Assembly (NCBI GenBank): GCA_025359505.1
Contig: JANYHH010000092.1
Span: 1 to 32,188, forward strand
From: Deinococcales bacterium
GTDB lineage: Bacteria > Deinococcota > Deinococci > Deinococcales > JAAFIG01
DNA: 32,188 nucleotides
Direction of reading: 5' to 3'
This document shows positions 16,756-25,441 of this stretch, piece by piece. Position numbers and translations under genes: made by a program. Position 1 is the first letter of the stretch, and each line of letters begins with the position of its first letter. The notes below the pieces were generated by a model, which did not search any database, was not told the origin of the DNA, and saw nothing but the letters and a program-made list of their open reading frames with translations.

Positions 16756-17691
16756 CTAACCATTTGGTTCCCAGCGTTTGATCTTTGGATTGCGCGGTTT
16801 CTCTTCGGTAGCTGGAACGGCAGCGGGCGTTTCAGCAATGGGCGCGGCAACTTCGGCAGCGCTCGAGACCGAAGTTTCTACAGTGCTTGAGGCTGCGACG
16901 GTCGGTTGCGGTGCGACGACAACTTCGCTCAAGGGCGCGGCCTCAACGGTTTTGGGAACCCATTTTTTCGCTACCTTTTTCGGCGTTTCGGTCACAGGCG
17001 CGTCGCTGGCAGGTACAGGTGCGGCGTCGCTCGAGATGACAGGCGCAACGGCACTCGAGGGGGCGGCAGGCGTGGTTTCGCTCGAGGCAGCGGGTGCGGC
17101 GACTGGTTTTGGCGCGACTGGAGCGTGCGCGACTGGTGCAACGGCTGCGCCGAACGCGACAAAGCCTTCTTCGTGCGGCGCGGGGCTGGGCCAAGGCTTG
17201 GCGCTCCACGTCGGAATCACGTAGCCCCGCGTGTTGTACTTGCGCTGGAGCGGGTGAATCGTCCAGTGATCCTCCAACAAGATCCGGCGGTGATCGTGAT
17301 GACCCGCAAAGGTGATCCCGACCAGATCGTAAGCCTCGCGCTCGTGCCAGTCCACGCCGCCCCACATGTCCGAAACCGTCGGCAGCGTCGGCGCGTCATA
17401 AGTCACATACGTTCTGACTGCAACTTTGCGCTTACTCTCGAGCTGCTGCACGTGCAGCACCACGCCCAGCCCCCATTCCATGTCCACGCCGGTCATGCTC
17501 GAGGGGAAATCGAACCCGGCGGCGAACAGCCGCTCGCACAGCACGCGGTAATCGCTTTTCTCAACGGTCAGGATCACCTCGTCGAACTGGGTTTCACTCC
17601 GCACCTTCAAGCCGCTCAGCAGGCTCGAGACGGACTCTGCGGGCAACAGTGAAATCGCGTATTTCGTAGATGAAGCGACTTCCATCGTCAC
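16756..17691 (-). CDS. nuoC: NADH-quinone oxidoreductase subunit C with long C-terminal tail
   Basis: A 311-aa subunit. The 30-kDa core (about 1-175) shows [19 protein letters not shown] and the lysine-arginine-rich [11 protein letters not shown] end. About 135 residues of Ala/Pro/Val/Ser-rich linker follow, with [12 protein letters not shown] near 237-245, and the protein ends in [11 protein letters not shown]. This end matches the C-terminus of NuoI. The start is GTG in a GTGA overlap with nuoB; an ATG two codons later is an alternative. Electron transfer is not a NuoC function; in complex I it braces NuoD, NuoI and NuoG. Confidence 0.94.
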   Translation of the reverse strand: MTMEVASSTKYAISLLPAESVSSLLSGLKVRSETQFDEVILTVEKSDYRVLCERLFAAGFDFPSSMTGVDMEWGLGVVLHVQQLESKRKVAVRTYVTYDAPTLPTVSDMWGGVDWHEREAYDLVGITFAGHHDHRRILLEDHWTIHPLQRKYNTRGYVIPTWSAKPWPSPAPHEEGFVAFGAAVAPVAHAPVAPKPVAAPAASSETTPAAPSSAVAPVISSDAAPVPASDAPVTETPKKVAKKWVPKTVEAAPLSEVVVAPQPTVAASSTVETSVSSAAEVAAPIAETPAAVPATEEKPRNPKIKRWEPNG

Positions 17692-18239
17692 AGCAGCACC
17701 CGTCCGTCGAAGCCCGGTTCCTCGAGCACCCCGAAGTCCGCTTCCATCTGCGTGCCGGGCAAATACCGTGCGGCTGGGTCGGCGATCTTGTCGCGCAGCA
17801 GCAGCAGCGCCTGCATCAGCGCTTCGGGGCGCGGTGGGCAGCCGGGGACGTAGATGTCCACTGGGACGATCTTGTCCACGCCTTCCACGACGCTATAGCC
17901 CTGCCGGAACGGCCCGCCCTGATTAGCGCACGCGCCCATGCTAATGACCCACTTGGGTTCGGACATCTGCTCCCAGAGCGTCCGCACGATCTTGCCCATT
18001 TTCTTGTTGACCGTGCCTGACACGATCATCACGTCAGCTTGGCGCGGCGTGTTGCGGTAGAACACCCCGAAGCGATCCATGTCGTAGCGCGTGGCAGACG
18101 AGTTCATCATCTCAATCGCGCAGCAAGCGATGCCGAACGTCAATGGCCAGAGCGACCTCGAGCGCGACAGGTTGATGAGGTCGTCCAGCGATCCCAAAAT
18201 TACGTTGTCTGGACGCGATTGCGTGCCTAGTAAACCCAT
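17688..18239 (-). CDS. nuoB: NADH-quinone oxidoreductase subunit B
   Basis: A 183-aa subunit holding the terminal 4Fe-4S cluster N2, which hands electrons to quinone. Ligands are Cys39 and Cys40 ([10 protein letters not shown]), Cys104 (GACAN) and Cys134 (PGCPPRPEA). Normal length. It overlaps the end of nuoA by 13 bp and the start of nuoC by 4 bp. Confidence 0.96.
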   Translation of the reverse strand: MGLLGTQSRPDNVILGSLDDLINLSRSRSLWPLTFGIACCAIEMMNSSATRYDMDRFGVFYRNTPRQADVMIVSGTVNKKMGKIVRTLWEQMSEPKWVISMGACANQGGPFRQGYSVVEGVDKIVPVDIYVPGCPPRPEALMQALLLLRDKIADPAARYLPGTQMEADFGVLEEPGFDGRVLL

Positions 18240-18619
18240 TTCAAAGCTCCCTTACGCAATGCATAGATGAAACCCAAGAACAATATCGTCAGGAACGACA
18301 GCACCGCCACCAGTCCCGCCACGCCGAGGCTATCAAAAGCCACCGCCCACGGGTAAAGCAGCGCCGCTTCGACATCGAAAATCACGAACAGCATCGCAAA
18401 CAAGTAGTAATTCAAGTTGAACTGCACGTTCGTGTCGCCAATCGTTTCCATGCCGCACTCGTAAACGGAATCTTTGGCCTTGTTGCCGCCGTAGCGCACG
18501 CTGCCCGCGTAGCCAAAAGCCAGTTTCGCAATCTCGAGCGTGATGTAGACCACGCCCGCGCCGATCAATGCGAACAGCCCGATGTACAGCGCACCCGTCA
18601 CCTCAGTCGTGTAATCCAT
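18227..18619 (-). CDS. nuoA: NADH-quinone oxidoreductase subunit A
   Basis: A 130-aa subunit with three transmembrane helices. The loop [13 protein letters not shown] carries the conserved Cys, followed by [22 protein letters not shown]. The ATG at 18619 is chosen over an in-frame start at 18727, because the upstream candidate lies inside the promoter and adds a basic, non-conserved stretch. Only a weak GAGGG lies upstream of the ATG. First gene of the operon. Confidence 0.94.
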   Translation of the reverse strand: MDYTTEVTGALYIGLFALIGAGVVYITLEIAKLAFGYAGSVRYGGNKAKDSVYECGMETIGDTNVQFNLNYYLFAMLFVIFDVEAALLYPWAVAFDSLGVAGLVAVLSFLTILFLGFIYALRKGALKWVY

Positions 18620-18698
18620 TTTCTCTAAACCCTCAGCTTTCCTCGGGGCCCCGCGACGCGCACCCGAAATTCCTTTTTCACGTGTCTTCAAACGCTTC

Positions 18699-18727
18699 AT
18701 TGTAGTGATCGCGTTTTCAGCCGTCAA
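18699..18727 (-). promoter_or_regulatory. Sigma-70 promoter of the nuo operon
   Basis: On the minus strand: TTGACG (18722-18727), exactly 17 bases, then TACAAT (18699-18704). Five of six bases match the consensus in each hexamer. The expected start near 18692 gives a leader of about 70 bases before nuoA. Confidence 0.82.
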
Positions 18728-18795
18728 ACCTCTCTATGTCCCGCGTGATTCTAAGCCGCCGAAAGCTTGGCGGGTTCATACTCGAGCGGGGACAA

Positions 18796-18834
18796 AAACC
18801 AGCGGCTCGAGCAATTTGCTCGAGCCGCTGGTTT
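18796..18834 (-). terminator. Perfect hairpin with CTCGAG in both arms
   Basis: 19-base arms (18796-18814 and 18816-18834) pair perfectly, and each contains CTCGAG. On the minus strand the hairpin is followed by GGTTTTTG, as expected for an intrinsic terminator. It sits 14 bp past the end of the decayed ATPase fragment and upstream of the nuo promoter, so it probably ended that gene's transcript. Confidence 0.75.
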
Positions 18835-18847
18835 GATTTGATGAATT

Positions 18848-19157
18848 TCAAAACGCATTCAAAGACAGCGTGGCTTGAAGCGCGTTGAGCAGCGCCGCGT
18901 CCTAGACGAATTCACTGCGCTCGAGCTTCGCGGTGATCGCCTGTGCCCACGCGGGCAAGGCTCGGGGTTTGGGGACGCTTTGCAATAGTGTGCTGAACGA
19001 GGTGTTGGCGTGCTGACTCAGAAACGCGCATGGTGCACTTTGCAGCAACCCACACACCGCGTGCGTCTTGCCGATGCCGGCCGCACACGCCCAGCGCGAA
19101 CCCGGCGCGTTTCAGCGCCAAACTACGCAAGCGTTTATGAACGAGCAGCAGATCCAT
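18848..19157 (-). pseudogene. Decayed P-loop ATPase fragment
   Basis: Starting at ATG 19157, one frame reads MDLLLVHKRLRSLALKRAGF and on to GVC. The neighbouring frame then continues AAGIGKTHAVCGLLQSAP and on through LPAWAQAITAKLERSEFV to a TAG at 18902-18904. That frame goes on as DAALLNALQATLSLNAF to a final TGA at 18848. So a Walker A ATPase is interrupted by a frameshift at the GKT motif and by one in-frame stop. The usual P-loop proteins of this kind (STAND or regulator ATPases) are far longer, so much is missing. The terminator directly downstream suggests the true 3' end remains. Confidence 0.65.
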
Positions 19158-19221
19158 AGATGGACTCGAGTCTAGCAGCCTGCTGACGTTGCGCTCTTCA
19201 CTCAAGATGTGCGCTGTGCCC

Positions 19222-19250
19222 TCGACAAAGCCGAACGCACTTGGAATAAT
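19222..19250 (+). promoter_or_regulatory. Promoter of the amidase gene, apparently leaderless
   Basis: TCGACA (19222-19227), 17 bases, AATAAT (19245-19250): five of six matches in each hexamer. The ATG begins 9 bases after the -10 box, so transcription would start at or next to the start codon. No Shine-Dalgarno is present. Confidence 0.7.
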
Positions 19251-19258
19251 CAGCCACG

Positions 19259-20410
19259 ATGCCATTTGCTCGAGGACTCGGAATTCTGTTCGCCGCGCTG
19301 CTGCTGGCTGGGTTGTTCGTCAGCGCCGACAGCGCAGCGCCGCGCATCGCGTATCACAGTGATGGCGATTTTACGCGGATCGTGTTGGACGCCCCGAATA
19401 GCGCGTCCTTCACGGCTGTCAGCAGCGGCAAAACCCTCAACATCCGCCTCGAGCCGTTCGGCGTCGCGCAGCAAAATGGTACTGGGGACACGCCGCAGGT
19501 CGCCGCGTGGCAACTCGAGGGCGCGGGCGGTCACGGCTTGATGACGGTGCAGACGCGTTTGGAGTTGAAGGCGGGGATGTACAAAGTTTTCAACCTGCCC
19601 GCTGGCGACGGCCTGCCGAACCGCGTAGTCGTGGACATCGGCGCGAACCTCGAGCCAGTCGCCTCAGCCGCACCAGTCAAACCAGTCGCGCAGACCGTCT
19701 CGAGCCGCACGCCACAGAAACCGCGTTTGACCGTCGTTTTGGATCCGGGTCACGGCGGGATCGATCCGGGCGCGGTTGGCTTCGTCACCGAGAAAGTCAC
19801 GACGCTAGACGTGTCCTTAAAAGTGCGGGCGATTCTCACGGCGGCCGGTGTGACGGTCAAGATGACCCGCAGTGGCGATTACGCGTGGCAGGGTGTCGGC
19901 GGCTGCGACAAGCGCTGCGATCTGGATAAGCGGGCCGACATGGGCAGCACGGATCGCAACGCGTTCGTCAGCATTCACGTCAATTCGACCATCGGCAACA
20001 AAGCCCAAGGCATCGAAACGTATCTTTTCGGACGCTCGCCAGATGGTGAAACGCTCTCCCAAGCCGAGCGCGAGAACGGTGGCGGTAGCGTGGGTAAAGC
20101 CATCACCGCGCAGGCTAGGGGGATCGCCAGCAGTCTGCTCGGGGATCAGCTCGCGCAGCTCAACGCCAGTTTCTCTCGGCGTTTAGCCAACGGTATTCAA
20201 GTCAATCTGATCTCGCAATCCAAAGCGGTCAATCTGGGCGTCAAACAGGCCGAGTTCTGGGTGATTCGCAAACCGCGCATTCCAGCCGTGCTGGTCGAGA
20301 TTGGCTTCACCACCCACCCCGTCGAGGGGCGCAATCTGGGCACGCAAGCCTACAAGCAAAAAATCGCGCTCGGCATCGCAAGGGGCATTCTGGCGTTTCT
20401 GAGGCAGTGA
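19259..20410 (+). CDS. N-acetylmuramoyl-L-alanine amidase (Amidase_3) with AMIN-like domain
   Basis: A 383-aa exported zinc amidase that cleaves the bond between MurNAc and the stem peptide in peptidoglycan. An N-terminal signal peptide (about 1-27) is followed by an AMIN-like beta domain (about 28-130), a Pro/Ala linker and the catalytic domain (about 157-383). Zinc and catalytic residues: His165 in DPGHGG, Glu178, His240 in VSIHVNS and Glu347 in PAVLVEIGF. A CDKRCDLDKRA segment adds a cysteine pair. The closest recalled relatives are Deinococcus amidases. Confidence 0.93.
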   Translation: MPFARGLGILFAALLLAGLFVSADSAAPRIAYHSDGDFTRIVLDAPNSASFTAVSSGKTLNIRLEPFGVAQQNGTGDTPQVAAWQLEGAGGHGLMTVQTRLELKAGMYKVFNLPAGDGLPNRVVVDIGANLEPVASAAPVKPVAQTVSSRTPQKPRLTVVLDPGHGGIDPGAVGFVTEKVTTLDVSLKVRAILTAAGVTVKMTRSGDYAWQGVGGCDKRCDLDKRADMGSTDRNAFVSIHVNSTIGNKAQGIETYLFGRSPDGETLSQAERENGGGSVGKAITAQARGIASSLLGDQLAQLNASFSRRLANGIQVNLISQSKAVNLGVKQAEFWVIRKPRIPAVLVEIGFTTHPVEGRNLGTQAYKQKIALGIARGILAFLRQ

Positions 20411-20458
20411 GGTGCGGGTCAATGGTTCACCGATGCGACTCGAGCAGGAAGTCATCTG

Positions 20459-20995
20459 ATGTGGGGGTCATCTCGAGGGAAGGGTCGTCGCGGCTCAGAT
20501 GCCGACGATCTCCCAAAAGCTTTGACCTTTGAAGACGCGATCCAGTACGCGGTGCGGGCGCTCAGTGCCAGATCACTGACCGAAGCCGAACTGATCCGCA
20601 AGCTTCGCACCCGCAATGCGACGCAAACAGTGACCGACGAGGTGCTCGAGCGCTTGCGAAGTCTCAAGTTCGTCGACGATGGCGTGATTGCAACTCGAGC
20701 GGCCGAGGACGCGGCGCTCGGGCGTTACGGCATTCAACGCAAGCTCGGTCAGCGCGGCGTCGCCAAACACCTGATCGAGGACGCGCTACTGACCCGCGAC
20801 AGCGACGCCGATCTAGCGGCAGCGCAGTCGCTCGTGGAGCGTTACAGCCGCCAGTGGACGGGCGAGCGCGGCTACCACAAGGCAATAGCGTTCCTGATGC
20901 GGCGCGGTTTTTCGGGCGATGTGGTGCGAAAAGCGCTCAGTGACTGGGCGCAAACGCGGCAACTCGAGGCGATCGACGAAGCGCTCGAGGACTGA
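20459..20995 (+). CDS. recX: Regulatory protein RecX
   Basis: A 178-aa, all-helical, basic protein of the RecX family, which binds RecA filaments and modulates recombination and SOS activity. Segments typical of its tandem three-helix repeats are AIQYAVRALSARSLTEAEL, the LRSLKFVDD turn, and a C-terminal repeat with FLMRRGFSGDVVRKAL. AGGAAG lies upstream of the ATG. It follows the amidase gene by 48 bp; recA is not in the window. Confidence 0.88.
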   Translation: MWGSSRGKGRRGSDADDLPKALTFEDAIQYAVRALSARSLTEAELIRKLRTRNATQTVTDEVLERLRSLKFVDDGVIATRAAEDAALGRYGIQRKLGQRGVAKHLIEDALLTRDSDADLAAAQSLVERYSRQWTGERGYHKAIAFLMRRGFSGDVVRKALSDWAQTRQLEAIDEALED

Positions 20996-21113
20996 ATCAG
21001 CGCTCGAGCCTGACCCGATTTCAGCCCTCCGCCTGCCGCTCTTCACCAGACTCTCCTGAAGCTCTACTCGAGCCTTCACGTGCAGCCCTGACTCGGGTGA
21101 TAGCGTGAAGGCA

Positions 21114-21755
21114 ATGAATAAGAACTGGTTGGTCATCCTGAGCTGCGCCTCCGCCCTGAGCGCATGCAGCAGCGGCGTGTTCAGCGCCCAAACCGTGGCT
21201 GAAGTCTTCATCAAGAATCCGGGCAACCACGCAATCATCAACAACGCGGCTGTCTCCATGACCGTACCGCTCGAGGCAAACGACAGCATCGCCTTCGTGG
21301 TCAACGCGGGGACGTTCAAAGTCAATGGTGTGAGCATCGCGGGCGGCGTCGCGGCATTCAAAACCAGTGCGGCTGCCAATGCTGTGGTGCTGGGGTCGCA
21401 GCTCGGGTACACCTTGCATTTGACTCAAGCCGCGCAAACCGCACTGACCACAGCGTTTACCAGCGCCTGCACCAGTGACGGCAGCGGTGGTTGCGTCGGC
21501 AGCACCGCCACCAGCGCCAAGGCGTACACCAAAGCCAACTCGAGCGTCAATGTCCCCACAGGATCATTCGCACTGAAAGCCACTCGAGTTAATGCGGCTC
21601 AGGGCGGTGCTGGCGCGTCTTTTCAAAGCGCCAATCAAGTCACGTTCTCCACGGTCGCAGCAGGCGGCAGCGCCGCGATTGCCGATGGCGACGTGGTGTT
21701 CTTGATGGATCTCAACAGCGCCAAGATCCTCGCCAATCCAAGCACGCTGCCCTGA
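21114..21755 (+). CDS. Putative lipoprotein of unknown function
   Basis: A 213-aa secreted protein with a lipoprotein signal peptide: a hydrophobic segment then LSAC, so the lipidated Cys would be Cys18. The mature part is rich in Ala, Thr, Ser and Val and looks like a beta-structured protein. Two further cysteines (SACTSDGSGGCVG) could form a disulfide. A GTG at 21105 is an alternative start. No family recognised. It stands between recX and the tRNA. Confidence 0.75.
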   Translation: MNKNWLVILSCASALSACSSGVFSAQTVAEVFIKNPGNHAIINNAAVSMTVPLEANDSIAFVVNAGTFKVNGVSIAGGVAAFKTSAAANAVVLGSQLGYTLHLTQAAQTALTTAFTSACTSDGSGGCVGSTATSAKAYTKANSSVNVPTGSFALKATRVNAAQGGAGASFQSANQVTFSTVAAGGSAAIADGDVVFLMDLNSAKILANPSTLP

Positions 21756-21775
21756 TCGGTGAGAGACTCACGTCC

Positions 21776-21804
21776 TTGACCGTCTGACTGCGCGTGAGTA
21801 AGAT
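21776..21804 (+). promoter_or_regulatory. Promoter of tRNA-Pro
   Basis: TTGACC (21776-21781), 17 bases, TAAGAT (21799-21804). The start would fall at about 21811, five bases before the mature tRNA. Confidence 0.7.
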
Positions 21805-21815
21805 TTCCAATCAGT

Positions 21816-21892
<77 letters not shown>

Positions 21893-21896
21893 AAGC

Positions 21897-21931
21897 AAAG
21901 CCGTGAAGTCTTCAACCGCTTCACGGCTTTT
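21897..21931 (+). terminator. Intrinsic terminator of tRNA-Pro
   Basis: A 12-bp perfect stem (21897-21908 and 21919-21930) made of AAAGCCGTGAAG and its complement, ending in a run of T. It starts 4 bases after the CCA. Confidence 0.88.
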
Positions 21932-21982
21932 CAAACTCGAGCCGCACACCCTCGAGCCGCTGCTCTGGTAAGGTCTGGCGTC

Positions 21983-22678
21983 ATGCGCCTGCTCGCCATC
22001 GCCGATCCGCACTTGTCTAGCGTGTCGCCAAAACCAATGGACATCTTTGGCGGCAATTGGCGCGGACATCCACAAGTCTTTTTCGAGCAGTGGCGCAAGA
22101 CGGTGAATGAAGACGACGTGGTGATCGTCGCGGGCGACATCAGTTGGGGCTTGCGGCTTCAGGACGCACTGCCAGACTTGCAAGACATCGCAGCGCTGCC
22201 CGGCAAAAAAATTATCCTGCGCGGCAACCACGATTATTGGTGGGGCAGCATCGGCAAGGTACGCGCTGGACTACCGCCGCGAATGCACGCCATTCAGAAC
22301 GACAGTCTGCTGATCGGGCGCACCGCGATTCTCGGCTCTCGAGGCTGGACGAGTCCGGGCAGCGATGATTTCGGGGCGGAAGACGAGAAGATTTACCAGC
22401 GCGAACTCGAGCGGTTGCGGCTGGGCGTCAGATCGCTCATTGGCAAAAGTTACGACCGCCTCGTGCTGGCGCTGCATTTTCCGCCGACCAACGGGATGTT
22501 TGAAGCCAGCGGGTTTACAAAAATCATCGAAGAGTTACAGCCCGATGCGGTCGTCTACGGGCATCTGCACGGCGTTTCGCCAACTCGAGTCTTGCGCGAG
22601 TGGAAAGGCGTACCGCTGCATTTCGTTGCGGCAGACGCCGTGCACTTCAAACCTCAGGTGATCCTCGAGACGCTGTGA
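21983..22678 (+). CDS. Calcineurin-like metallophosphoesterase
   Basis: A 231-aa two-metal phosphoesterase. Motifs in order: DPH (Asp8, His10), GDISWG (Asp52), GNHDYWW (Asn82, His83), LHFPPTN and GHLHG. The substrate is unknown. Similar proteins occur in Deinococcus and firmicutes as predicted phosphohydrolases. TAAGGT ends 8 bases before the ATG, hinting at a leaderless transcript. It is followed by a GTAGGGG-type hairpin and meets lpdA tail to tail. Confidence 0.92.
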   Translation: MRLLAIADPHLSSVSPKPMDIFGGNWRGHPQVFFEQWRKTVNEDDVVIVAGDISWGLRLQDALPDLQDIAALPGKKIILRGNHDYWWGSIGKVRAGLPPRMHAIQNDSLLIGRTAILGSRGWTSPGSDDFGAEDEKIYQRELERLRLGVRSLIGKSYDRLVLALHFPPTNGMFEASGFTKIIEELQPDAVVYGHLHGVSPTRVLREWKGVPLHFVAADAVHFKPQVILETL

Positions 22679-22683
22679 CGCGA

Positions 22684-22703
22684 GGGTGAGGCGAGCCTCA
22701 CCC
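22684..22703. repeat. GTAGGGG-family hairpin repeat, short variant
   Basis: Arms GGGTGAGGC (22684-22692) and GCCTCACCC (22695-22703), followed by CTACGG, the family's usual end. It lies between the converging phosphoesterase and lpdA genes and may help end transcription. Confidence 0.7.
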
Positions 22704-22718
22704 CTACGGCTGGAAAAT

Positions 22719-24125
22719 TTATCGGTTCATGATGTGGATGCTGTGCTTGTGCGTCGCCTCGGCCGCCTCGAGCATCAACTCACTTAACGTCGGGTGCGGG
22801 TGGACAGTCAGCGCGATATCGTCCACCGTCGCGGCCATCTCGAGCGCAAGGCACGCCTCGCCGATGATGTCGCTGGCGTTCGGCCCGAACGCGTGAACTG
22901 CCAGCACGAGGTCAGTTTCCTCGTCCGCGATCATCTTGACCAGCCCCTCGCTCGAGCCGAGCGTCAATGCGCGACCGAGCGCCGCGAGCGGAAACCGACC
23001 GATTTTCAACTTGAAGCCCTGCGCCTCGAGTTCCTTCTGCGTGGGCCCGACCCACGCGATCTCGGGGCTGGTGTAAACCACGCCGGGAATCGCCACGGCG
23101 TCGTTGACGCTAGGTTTGCCCGCGCAGCGCTCAGCAGCTACAGTGCCATCCTTCATGGCTTTGTGCGCCAGCCAGACGCCCTGCACGACATCGCCAATCG
23201 CGTAAACGCCGGGTACGCTGGTCTCGAGCGTGCGCGGGTCAATCTCAATCGCGCCACGATCGCTGATCTTCACACCGATTTCCTCGAGACCGATGCCCTG
23301 ACCGACCGCACGCCGACCGACGGCGCTGACGATGCGGTCAAAAATTTCGACTTGAGTCTGCTTCGTCTCGAGGTCTTCGATCGTGACGTGCAGCCCATCG
23401 GCTTTTTTCTCATAGCCCTGCACGCCCGTGCGTTTAAAGAGTTTGATGCCCTGCTTTTTATAGCTTTTCTCGGCTTCCTTGATGATCTCCTCGTCCGCAG
23501 CGCCGATGATATTCGCCATCGGCTCGACGACCGTGACCGCGCTCCCCAAACGGTTGTAAATCGTCGCAAACTCCATGCCGATCACGCCGCCACCGATGCA
23601 CAGCACTCGAGCAGGCAGCACTTCGGGAATGATGAGTCCGCTGGTGCTGTCCACGATGTCCATGCCGTCCACAGGAAACGTCTTCAAATGATTGATCGCG
23701 CCGCCTGTGGCGACGATCAGCTTGTCGAACTCGACTGTCTGCTCGCCATCTTTAGATTGAACAGTGGCACTGTTGCGCCCCGTGACTCGAGCCTCACCGA
23801 AGAACTGCGTCACACCATTGCCTTTGAGCAGCGACGCGACGCCCCCCGACAGCTTCTTGACGATGCCGTCCTTGTATTTATTCACGGCTTTCAAATCGAT
23901 GTTCATGTCAATAATGTTGATCCCCATCACAGATCCATGCTGGGCGTTGTAGATCTCCTGCCCAACGTGCAGCAGCGCTTTGGTCGGGATACAGCCGACG
24001 TTTAAGCACACGCCGCCCCAGAACTCTTTCTCGGCAATGGCGACTTTCAAACCCAGTTGCGCTGCGCGAATCGCCGCGTGATACCCGCCGGGGCCAGAAC
24101 CAATCACAAACACGTCGTAACGCAT
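22719..24125 (-). CDS. lpdA: Dihydrolipoyl dehydrogenase (E3)
   Basis: A 468-aa FAD- and NAD-dependent disulfide oxidoreductase, the shared E3 of 2-oxoacid dehydrogenase and glycine cleavage complexes. N-terminal FAD motif GSGPGGYHAAIRAAQ, redox pair Cys40 and Cys45 in GGVCLNVGCIPTK, NAD motif GGGVIGMEFA, and the C-terminal catalytic HPHPTLSE. GAGGAGG before ATG 24125 fixes this start over a TTG at 24143. E1 and E2 genes are not in view. Confidence 0.95.
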   Translation of the reverse strand: MRYDVFVIGSGPGGYHAAIRAAQLGLKVAIAEKEFWGGVCLNVGCIPTKALLHVGQEIYNAQHGSVMGINIIDMNIDLKAVNKYKDGIVKKLSGGVASLLKGNGVTQFFGEARVTGRNSATVQSKDGEQTVEFDKLIVATGGAINHLKTFPVDGMDIVDSTSGLIIPEVLPARVLCIGGGVIGMEFATIYNRLGSAVTVVEPMANIIGAADEEIIKEAEKSYKKQGIKLFKRTGVQGYEKKADGLHVTIEDLETKQTQVEIFDRIVSAVGRRAVGQGIGLEEIGVKISDRGAIEIDPRTLETSVPGVYAIGDVVQGVWLAHKAMKDGTVAAERCAGKPSVNDAVAIPGVVYTSPEIAWVGPTQKELEAQGFKLKIGRFPLAALGRALTLGSSEGLVKMIADEETDLVLAVHAFGPNASDIIGEACLALEMAATVDDIALTVHPHPTLSELMLEAAEATHKHSIHIMNR

Positions 24126-24321
24126 GAAGCCTCCTCTGTCCAAGGCTCGAGTATTCGAGCCGTGAGTGAACCTGCGCTCAGTCTACGGCTCGGTGCGGGA
24201 TGAGTGCGTCCCGCGTGACACATCTGCGGGATTTCATTCAGATTGCGTGTCTCGAGGCTAGAGAACCAGTGACGTTGCCTGAATTAGGCGACGTGGTTGC
24301 AGATGTTCGCTATGCAAGCCG

Positions 24322-24492
24322 TTACCTGCATCTCGAGGAGAACCGCAGTTTGCGGCCGTGTCCAGTGGAAGCGTCATGCTGAAAGACAGCGCTATACGCG
24401 TCTGGAGCAATCTCATGACTGACTTGAGTCACCGCTCGAGGGGCGAGGTTATCGGTTGCGACCTCGAGCCAAGTTTCTAGGGTGTTGTTCAT
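24322..24492 (-). pseudogene. Truncated permease-prefix-like gene, third in the PadR operon
   Basis: ATG at 24492 overlaps the stop of the preceding membrane-protein gene as ATGA. The 56-residue product begins MNNTLETWLEVATDNLAPRA and on to VTQVSHEIAPDAYSAV. This resembles the short helical domain found at the N-terminus of PadR-linked membrane proteins such as its upstream neighbour. The sequence then loses that character (GHGRKLRFSSRCR) and stops, with no membrane part. Most likely the 5' remnant of a longer gene; a genuine small protein is possible. Confidence 0.5.
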
Positions 24493-25124
24493 GCTCGAGT
24501 CCGCCGGATGGTTTTGAGGGTCAGTGGGGCTTGCTGCGCGAGCCAGCGACAAGACAAAATCAACGCGATAAACCACGTTCCAAGCGGCAGGCTCAACGCA
24601 CCGATAGAGACTGGTTGAAGCATGAGGCTCTCTTGAAATGCGGTGAAGCAAATCGTTGCGGTAGCAATAATAATCGAAAATATTTGTACGGCGATCACAC
24701 CGTTTCTTGAGGAGCGCTCGAACAGCCAGCGCTTGATGGTTGGTTCAAAGCCCAGAATCGTTGGGAGAATCAGCGCCATTACAACCACATGCCAGATTGA
24801 CCAGTCGGCGTCCGCTTGAAAAGCAAACGGAATCAAAATAAATCCGAATAGCAGCGTCCACCAACTGCGCCCCAACAATCGCTCGAGACGAATCTCGTCG
24901 CTGACGGTATAGCAGGTACGCAAAAAAGCGGCTCGAGCGGCGTGTGAATCTCCAAGATCTTCAATGGCTCGAGCTTCGGCTTCTGATTCGGTGAGTCCCT
25001 GTGCAGTTTGGTAAGCGATAGCGTTAGCGACGTGTGCGCTGATCTCCTCAACAATGCGCCCGCGCTCGGACAGTGCTAAACCCAGCGTCGCACTCGCCAG
25101 CCAACTCTCGAGGCGGTGACTCAC
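24489..25124 (-). CDS. Permease-prefix (HAAS-like) domain membrane protein
   Basis: 211 aa. The N-terminal helical domain (about 1-70: SHRLESWLASATLGLAL then TESEAEARAIEDLGD) is the type that accompanies PadR regulators. It is followed by about four to five transmembrane helices (about 95-200). The GTG start overlaps the PadR stop as GTGA, indicating translational coupling. Function is unknown beyond an expected link to the PadR regulator. No ABC transporter or other effector gene is in this operon. Confidence 0.8.
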   Translation of the reverse strand: MSHRLESWLASATLGLALSERGRIVEEISAHVANAIAYQTAQGLTESEAEARAIEDLGDSHAARAAFLRTCYTVSDEIRLERLLGRSWWTLLFGFILIPFAFQADADWSIWHVVVMALILPTILGFEPTIKRWLFERSSRNGVIAVQIFSIIIATATICFTAFQESLMLQPVSIGALSLPLGTWFIALILSCRWLAQQAPLTLKTIRRTRA

Positions 25125-25435
25125 GTCGCACCGCCCAGCAGCCCGTTGATCGCGCCGGACACGCGTTGCCACTCGAGCTTGGATTTCTCGAGTGCCAGAT
25201 TTCCCTTGTCAGTCAGTGTGTAGTAGCGCCGCGTGCGTCCACCCTCGAGTTCGGAAGTGCTGCTGACCATGCCGTCGCGCTCCAGCGTGTGCAGCGCGGG
25301 ATAGAGCGTGCCTTCTTTGAAATCCAGCACGCCTCGGCTGCGACGTTTAATGTTGCTAGCAATTTCGTAGCCGTGACTCGGGCCGCGTGACAGCGCCTCG
25401 AGAATCAGGGTCGGCAGGCTGCCTTTGAGGTTCAT
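25121..25435 (-). CDS. PadR-family transcriptional regulator
   Basis: A 104-aa winged-helix regulator. LILEALSRGPSHGYEIA, GTLYPALHTLERDGMV and the wing GGRTRRYYTLTDKG are diagnostic. ATG 25435 is used: it matches the family N-terminus, and a promoter overlaps the longer candidate start. First gene of a three-gene, translationally coupled operon with a membrane protein and a truncated gene. It probably represses its own operon. Confidence 0.9.
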   Translation of the reverse strand: MNLKGSLPTLILEALSRGPSHGYEIASNIKRRSRGVLDFKEGTLYPALHTLERDGMVSSTSELEGGRTRRYYTLTDKGNLALEKSKLEWQRVSGAINGLLGGAT

Positions 25436-25441
25436 GAAGAA

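Noticed and set aside
18620-18727. 36-codon N-terminal extension of nuoA
   Set aside because: It overlaps the -35 and -10 boxes of the nuo promoter and is not membrane-like.
22794-24005. 403-codon plus-strand open frame
   Set aside because: Antisense to lpdA; its composition (Arg/Asp/Ala-rich) is that of a GC-rich shadow frame, while lpdA has all motifs.
24200-24382. 60-codon plus-strand open frame between lpdA and the PadR operon
   Set aside because: No Shine-Dalgarno or promoter, no recognisable sequence, and it partly overlaps the truncated operon gene on the other strand.
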